From positions 1-27,600 of the forward strand of contig DKQD01000121.1 in NCBI GenBank assembly GCA_002474345.1: DNA of 27,600 bases, in the 5' to 3' direction. Position 1 is the stretch's first letter. Each line of letters starts with the position of its first letter. Below the pieces are notes generated by a model that worked only from the letters and a program-made list of their open reading frames with translations, was not told the DNA's origin and did not search any database. Positions 23,617 through 27,600 of the stretch are shown here, in pieces. Source of the DNA: Bacteriovoracaceae bacterium UBA7317. Its GTDB lineage: Bacteria > Bdellovibrionota > Bacteriovoracia > Bacteriovoracales > Bacteriovoracaceae. The position numbers and the translations under genes are program-made.

Positions 23617-23974
23617 CTGTAAGCTTATCAATAACCCTAGAGAGGTTTTTTTCTGAAATAGGCTTTAACATAAAAAAGTCAATTCCAATTGTTTTGATCT
23701 CTCTCTTAAAATCTGGATCCGTCTCGGTTGTTAGCATAATTATGGGTGGTACTTCTATTTCTTCTTCCCTTATTTTCTTCAACATAGCGAGACCATCCAT
23801 CTCAGGCATATGATGGTCAACTATTAATAAATTAAAAGAATTATTTTCTTTAAGAAGTTCATATCCTTCTCTTCCATTTTCCTTTTCAGAAACATCCAAA
23901 CCCTTATTAATTAAAAGAGTTTTCACCTTTTTCCGAAACTCCTTGGAATCATCCACTATTAGGACCTTAACCAT
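23600..23974 (-). CDS. Stand-alone CheY-like response regulator receiver
   Basis: 124-residue single receiver domain with no output domain. Phosphoacceptor set: D8/D9 (VDDS), D53 in LIVDHHMPEMDG, T82/T83 in MLTTE, and K104 in FMLKPIS. Such proteins relay phosphate from a histidine kinase to a target such as the flagellar switch or another protein. No kinase is in the window, so it is an orphan here. The aromatic switch position is not obvious around 98-101 (GIDFFM). The ATG has GGGAG upstream. Its 3' end overlaps the terminator of the convergent envelope cluster. Confidence 0.93.
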   Translation of the reverse strand: MVKVLIVDDSKEFRKKVKTLLINKGLDVSEKENGREGYELLKENNSFNLLIVDHHMPEMDGLAMLKKIREEEIEVPPIIMLTTETDPDFKREIKTIGIDFFMLKPISEKNLSRVIDKLTEKRPG

Positions 23975-24079
23975 TAATAACTCCCGATTAAGAAATGAAA
24001 CACAGAGTGCGTTACGAAAAAAGTAACCAAAGCTTTAAAAGTTTTGTTATGAGAAAAGAGAGGGGTAAATTCTTCCAAA

Positions 24080-24113
24080 ACAAAAAGCCCCAAGCTTTTC
24101 TTAAGCTTAAGGC
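24080..24113 (-). terminator. Rho-independent terminator of the serine protease gene
   Basis: On the minus strand GCCTTAAGCTT (24103-24113) pairs with AAGCTTGGGGC (24087-24097) over 11 pairs, two of them G-U, with a 5-base loop, followed by TTTTTG. It lies 35 bases after the protease stop. Confidence 0.85.
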
Positions 24114-24148
24114 CTCATAAGTAACAATTAGTTGAATGATAGATAAAA

Positions 24149-24913
24149 CTACCTAAAAATACCATGCTCTTTCAAAAACCATGAGGAGGATGGGGTATTT
24201 ATATCAATAGCGATACCTTCATATTTGTCAGTTGTCCGACTCCAAACACCTACAATTTTTCCTTTAGCAAAAACAGGCCCACCGGAATCTCCGAAGTTGC
24301 CTAAAGCAACCTTTCCTTCTTTATTTAGACTATGGGGAGAACTATCAACATAGATATAAGAAGGTCTTCTTGAAAACCCTGCAATATAGTTTTCCCCCCA
24401 CCTTTTTACGCCGGCCCTTTTTAAAACACTAAATACATCAATTTCATCTGTCCCATATCCGACAAGCTCAATTTTTTCCCCAAATCCTGGTCGTTTTGAA
24501 GCGACTTCAGAAAAATTTGTAACAATACCTTCTTCAAATTCTAAAATTCCAATATCCCATTGATTAGATCCACTTCTCCTGGCCCAACCGGGATGCCTAA
24601 AGGCCCTCTTAGAGCGGCCCCGAACCAAATACTTACCCTTTTTAATATCCAACTTCTCAACAATCAATAGCTGAACTTCAACCTCTCCATTATCATCTTG
24701 TTCTCCCCCCATACAATGAGCGGCCGTCAGCACTTGCGTTGGAGAGACAAAGGTTCCCGTGCAAATCTCACCAGTTTTTTCATTATAAAGACAAACAACG
24801 CTCTCATAATCTGATTCTTCCAAGGGAACCCCATTAATCACGGCCAAAGCTAAGGTACAAGAAATATAAGTAAAAAAGGAAGCAGATCGTAAAAAAAGAA
24901 AAAAAGTTTTCAT
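24149..24913 (-). CDS. Secreted trypsin-like serine protease (S1 family)
   Basis: 254-residue chymotrypsin-fold endopeptidase with the complete triad: H66 in TAAHC, D120 in WDIGILE, S210 in GDSGGP. A signal peptide (about 1-24, ending TLALA) is followed directly by VINGV, equivalent to the IVGG N-terminus of mature trypsins, so signal peptidase alone could create the active N-terminus. Cys 41/51 and 67 are present, the latter beside the catalytic His. The residue six before the Ser (N206, usually D189 in trypsin) suggests that the P1 preference is not simply Arg/Lys. It is followed by a strong terminator and is divergent from the carboxypeptidase gene, with a 14-base palindrome between them. 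Likely an extracellular digestive enzyme. Confidence 0.93.
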   Translation of the reverse strand: MKTFFLFLRSASFFTYISCTLALAVINGVPLEESDYESVVCLYNEKTGEICTGTFVSPTQVLTAAHCMGGEQDDNGEVEVQLLIVEKLDIKKGKYLVRGRSKRAFRHPGWARRSGSNQWDIGILEFEEGIVTNFSEVASKRPGFGEKIELVGYGTDEIDVFSVLKRAGVKRWGENYIAGFSRRPSYIYVDSSPHSLNKEGKVALGNFGDSGGPVFAKGKIVGVWSRTTDKYEGIAIDINTPSSSWFLKEHGIFR

Positions 24914-24965
24914 AATTTATCCTTAAAAAATTTAAACCATTTAAAAAAAGACCAATAAAAGTAAC

Positions 24966-24979
24966 TTCCCTATAGGGAA
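24966..24979. promoter_or_regulatory. Perfect 14-base palindrome between divergent protease genes
   Basis: TTCCCTATAGGGAA is an exact palindrome located 53 bases before the serine protease start and 84 bases before the carboxypeptidase start. An overlapping GGAAATTCC half-copy follows at 24976-24984. The position suits a dimeric regulator acting on both genes. No regulator is encoded nearby. Confidence 0.45.
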
Positions 24980-25063
24980 ATTCCTTTTAATAGATCGGGC
25001 CACAATTTAAGAGTAGAATATTAAAGTCTCCAAAACTTTTATTGTCAAATTAAGGGGTACTTA

Positions 25064-26317
25064 ATGACGTTCAAATTTTTTAAAATGACGATAGTTTCAC
25101 TCTTTATCCTATCAACTTATGTTTCAGCAAATGACCAGTTAACAATTGTAACTTTCCAATTTAAAAAAAAGGAAGATAGGGACTTAGCGGCACGCTTCTC
25201 CCATCTAGATATCCTTTCGCAAAATACAGGTAAAGCTATCGTTAATTCATATGACTTAAAAATGATGAAAGAAAAGATCCCGCACCTGATTCTTGAAGCA
25301 AAACCTCTCAAAACAACTGCTTTTAAAGGCGGTCCTTCAATAAAAGGAAAGGAAGAGGAGATTGAATTTCCACAAGGAGACGAAAAGTTTCACACCTATA
25401 AAGAAGTCACCGACCTCCTTAAAAAATACGCTCGAGACTTTCCCACAATCACGAGCCTTTCCTCAATAGGTACTACAATTCAAGGAAGAAGCATGTGGGC
25501 CCTTAAGTTGACGAATCAAAAAAACCTTCGAAATGAAAAGGTCCCTGGAATTATTTTCATGGGAACACACCACGCCAGGGAACACCTCTCCACGGAAGTT
25601 CCTATGGGACTTATAAAGCACCTTCTTACCAATTATGAAAAAGACCCTGCAATTAAAGATCTAATCGATTCCAGAGAAATTATAATTGTTCCAATGATTA
25701 ACCCAGACGGGGCAATGCACGATATAAAAGGCAGGCGTTACAAAATGTGGCGGAAAAATATGAGGAAAGAAAGGAATGACCTTTATGGCGTCGACCTTAA
25801 CAGAAACTACGGCTACAAGTGGGGTACCGGTGGATCCTCATCAAGCCGACGCTCTGATGTCTTCATGGGCCCTAAACCATTTTCTGAACCTGAAACAATT
25901 GCCGTTAAGGACTTCCTAGAGGAAAATGAGCACATTAAAATTGTTCTCAGCTACCACACTTTTTCCGAGCTCATCCTATACCCTTGGGGGCATAAGAATG
26001 CAGGAGTTGGTGGTAAAGATCAAAAGGTTTTTGAAAAAATGGCAAAGAAAATGTCATCCTGGACAGGCTACAAACCTCAACGCTCTTCTGACCTTTATAT
26101 CGCCTCAGGCGATACTTGCGACTGGGTTTACGGTGCTTTAAAAAAGTTTTGTTTTACCTTTGAACTGACCCCTAAAAATTATTGGCAAGGTGGCTTTTAT
26201 CCAGGGGCCAAAGTTATTGATAGAGTTATTAAGGCCAACATAAAACCGGCCCTTTACCTTATTAAAAATGCTATCGACCCCTATGCAGTCCTTAAGGAGC
26301 CTCGCACAAATATTTAA
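25064..26317 (+). CDS. Secreted zinc carboxypeptidase (M14 family)
   Basis: 417-residue exported metallocarboxypeptidase. A signal peptide (about 1-22, ending VSA) is followed by a short propeptide-like segment (23-105) and the M14 catalytic domain (about 108-405). Zinc ligands are H170 and E173 (HHARE) and H298 (SYHTFSE). Substrate-binding residues are R230-type WRKN (229-232), N246/R247 in GVDLNRNYG, and Tyr in CDWVYG (352-357). The general base is E367 in FTFELTP. This is the complete pancreatic carboxypeptidase A/B set, so the enzyme should remove C-terminal residues from peptides. The ATG has AAGGGG at good distance. The neighbouring secreted endopeptidase would supply new C-termini. acs follows on the same strand but has its own promoter-like box. 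Confidence 0.93.
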   Translation: MTFKFFKMTIVSLFILSTYVSANDQLTIVTFQFKKKEDRDLAARFSHLDILSQNTGKAIVNSYDLKMMKEKIPHLILEAKPLKTTAFKGGPSIKGKEEEIEFPQGDEKFHTYKEVTDLLKKYARDFPTITSLSSIGTTIQGRSMWALKLTNQKNLRNEKVPGIIFMGTHHAREHLSTEVPMGLIKHLLTNYEKDPAIKDLIDSREIIIVPMINPDGAMHDIKGRRYKMWRKNMRKERNDLYGVDLNRNYGYKWGTGGSSSSRRSDVFMGPKPFSEPETIAVKDFLEENEHIKIVLSYHTFSELILYPWGHKNAGVGGKDQKVFEKMAKKMSSWTGYKPQRSSDLYIASGDTCDWVYGALKKFCFTFELTPKNYWQGGFYPGAKVIDRVIKANIKPALYLIKNAIDPYAVLKEPRTNI

Positions 26318-26344
26318 ACTCCTTCGTAGACACGTCTTTGAAAC

Positions 26345-26350
26345 TATAAT
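26345..26350 (+). promoter_or_regulatory. Candidate -10 box (TATAAT) upstream of acs
   Basis: Perfect TATAAT 49 bases before the acs ATG; no good -35 at 16-18 bases. A start site about 7 bases downstream would put the following hairpin at the very 5' end of the mRNA. Confidence 0.4.
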
Positions 26351-26358
26351 AGTCTCTA

Positions 26359-26386
26359 GGGGAATTTTTTTATTTTTTAATTCCCC
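26359..26386 (+). promoter_or_regulatory. 5'-leader hairpin abutting the acs ribosome-binding site
   Basis: GGGGAATT (26359-26366) and AATTCCCC (26379-26386) are exact reverse complements around a 12-base loop of only T and A. The Shine-Dalgarno GGAGG (26387-26391) begins at the next base, and the ATG is 7 bases later. A U-rich loop inside the transcript rules out a standard terminator because no T-run follows. It may shield or present the ribosome site or protect the 5' end. Confidence 0.55.
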
Positions 26387-26398
26387 GGAGGTCTACTC

Positions 26399-27600
26399 AT
26401 GGACACTAATATTTCTTCTTTTTCTGAATATGAATCTCACTACAAAAAAGCACAGGAAAACCCAAAGAATTATTGGGCCACTTTTGCAGAGCAGTTCACA
26501 TGGAAAAAAAAGTGGAACTCCATTCAAACAGGCAACTTTAATGACCTAGACGTTAAATGGTTTGAAGGTGGGGAACTTAATATCACAGAAAATTGCCTTG
26601 ATAGGCACCTGAAAGAAAAAGGTGATAAACTCGCCCTCATCTATGAGCCCAATGACCCCAATGAACCCACAAGAAAATATACTTTTAATGAACTTCATCA
26701 AGAAGTTTGCCGCTTTGCCAATGTTTTAAAAAATAATGGTGTCCAAAAAGGGGATCGTCTTTGTTTTTACATGGCGATGGTGCCAGAGCTCCTAATTGGA
26801 ATTTTAGCGTGTGCCAGAGTTGGTGCTATCCACTCCGTCGTTTTTGCAGGCTTCTCTGCAGAATCATTAGCAGGCAGAATTCAGGATGCTGAATGCAAAT
26901 GGCTTTTTACAAATGACTTTGGTCTTAGAGGAGACAAAAAAATTCCTCTTAAAAATATTTCTGATCAGGCCCTCGAAAAATGCCCTAGTGTTGAAAAAGT
27001 TGTGGTCTATAAAAGGACAGAAGAAAATATAAACATGAAAGAAGGCCGCGATTTTTGGTGGCATGACCTTATGGAGGGTGTGTCCGCGGACCATGAAGCT
27101 GAGACCATGAACTCAGAAGACCCTCTTTTTATCCTCTATACGTCAGGCTCTACAGGAAAGCCTAAAGGCATCCTCCACACCACTGCCGGTTATATGATTT
27201 ATGCAACTTATACCTTTAGAAATGTTTTTCAGGTTAAAGAAGAAGACCTCTACTGGTGTGGAGCTGATATTGGATGGATTACGGGGCACTCATATATAAC
27301 TTATGGACCGCTTCTTAATGGAGCGACCACAATGATGTTTGAAGGGGTCCCTACTTATCCAGATGCAAGCCGCTTTTGGGAAATTATTGATAAATACAAA
27401 GTAACGCATTTTTATACGGCCCCTACGGCCATAAGGGCGCTTCAGGCCCAAGATGTTAATTTAGTAAGAAAGCATGACTTAAGTTCATTAAAAGTTCTAG
27501 GAACAGTTGGTGAGCCTATTAATGAGGAGGCATGGCAATGGTACCACAAAGAGGTAGGTAAGGAGAAATGCCCTATCGTTGATACTTGGTGGCAAACTGA
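26399..27600 (+). CDS. acs: Acetyl-CoA synthetase, 3'-truncated by window edge
   Basis: The frame from ATG 26399 is open to the window end (400 residues visible of an expected 630-660). It is an AMP-forming acetyl-CoA synthetase: N-terminal domain with YESHYKKAQENPKNYWA and TWKKKWN, GAIHSVVFAGFSAESLAGRI (142-161), the P-loop motif YTSGSTGKPKG (247-257), WCGADIGWITGHSYI (286-300), the Acs-type GATTMMFEGVPTYPD (308-322), and DTWWQTE at the window end. The enzyme activates acetate with ATP and CoA in the cytoplasm. Family enzymes are regulated by acetylation of a C-terminal lysine, which lies outside the window. GGAGG with 7-base spacing defines the start. The catalytic C-terminal subdomain cannot be checked. 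Confidence 0.95.
   Translation, partial: MDTNISSFSEYESHYKKAQENPKNYWATFAEQFTWKKKWNSIQTGNFNDLDVKWFEGGELNITENCLDRHLKEKGDKLALIYEPNDPNEPTRKYTFNELHQEVCRFANVLKNNGVQKGDRLCFYMAMVPELLIGILACARVGAIHSVVFAGFSAESLAGRIQDAECKWLFTNDFGLRGDKKIPLKNISDQALEKCPSVEKVVVYKRTEENINMKEGRDFWWHDLMEGVSADHEAETMNSEDPLFILYTSGSTGKPKGILHTTAGYMIYATYTFRNVFQVKEEDLYWCGADIGWITGHSYITYGPLLNGATTMMFEGVPTYPDASRFWEIIDKYKVTHFYTAPTAIRALQAQDVNLVRKHDLSSLKVLGTVGEPINEEAWQWYHKEVGKEKCPIVDTWWQT

Noticed and set aside
26268..26549. 93-aa plus-strand frame spanning the carboxypeptidase end and the acs start
   Set aside because: It overlaps two certain genes in another frame, and acs starting at 26399 explains the region.
1..27600. CRISPR arrays, insertion sequences, integrase or phage genes, tRNA or rRNA
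   Set aside because: No regularly spaced direct repeats, transposase or integrase motifs, or tRNA-like cloverleaf sequences were seen in the intergenic gaps.

Overview
The window is AT-rich, densely coded bacterial chromosome with no phage, insertion sequence, CRISPR, rRNA or tRNA that I can see. Several traits together point to a predatory or surface-hunting member of the Bdellovibrionota (Bacteriovorax/Halobacteriovorax-like): Gram-negative secretion signals, large type IV prepilin-like proteins with Cys-rich tips, many secreted hydrolases, an orphan CheY, and low GC with frequent TTG/GTG starts. This assignment is inference from gene content, not from a marker gene. No gap between genes exceeds about 200 bases.

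Layout. 1-2175: translation/rRNA pair, with the 3' part of prfC (RF3) followed 14 bases later by a stand-alone RlmK-type 23S rRNA methyltransferase. 2228-3412: a secreted transglutaminase of the Phytophthora 'elicitor' (GP42) family, retaining the VWNQP core of the Pep-13 motif. 3567-4676: a small unknown protein and a convergent MOSC-domain protein. 4698-12964 (minus strand): a large exported unknown protein (810 aa) and an apparent operon of three paralogous, very large prepilin-like proteins. These share an N-terminal pilin module and a central fibre-like region ending in a conserved ATRxW block, but their Cys-rich C-terminal heads diverge. 13102-17845: an integral-membrane lipid/isoprenoid cluster with two UbiA-superfamily prenyltransferases, a GT-C-like membrane protein and a small membrane protein with a faint resemblance to carotenoid hydratases. 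17887-19604: a hotdog-fold (DUF4442-like) protein, a zinc-ribbon NUDIX hydrolase and a two-LysM envelope protein. 19746-20846: RlmN.

20871-23564: four consecutive envelope genes, namely a CPC-motif redoxin, a lipoprotein with an MPSMGHG motif, a CCGSG outer-membrane barrel candidate, and a His/Met-rich periplasmic protein ending in HRHHH. They look like one periplasmic metal/redox (perhaps copper) unit and end at a Rho-independent terminator. 23600-23974: a stand-alone CheY-like receiver. 24149-26317: divergently transcribed secreted proteases (a chymotrypsin-fold serine protease and an M14 zinc carboxypeptidase) separated by 150 bases that contain a perfect 14-base palindrome. 26399-end: acetyl-CoA synthetase (acs), cut by the window edge, preceded by a near-ideal -10 and an 8-bp hairpin that abuts its Shine-Dalgarno sequence.

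How the genes may work together: the secreted transglutaminase, serine protease, carboxypeptidase and pilus-like adhesins fit surface contact and extracellular digestion. Acs fits assimilation of acetate from breakdown of amino acids and fatty acids. The best candidates for something undescribed are the prepilin/fibre-like adhesin operon, the bacterial Pep-13-type transglutaminase, and the redoxin-MGHG-CCG-barrel-His-rich cluster.
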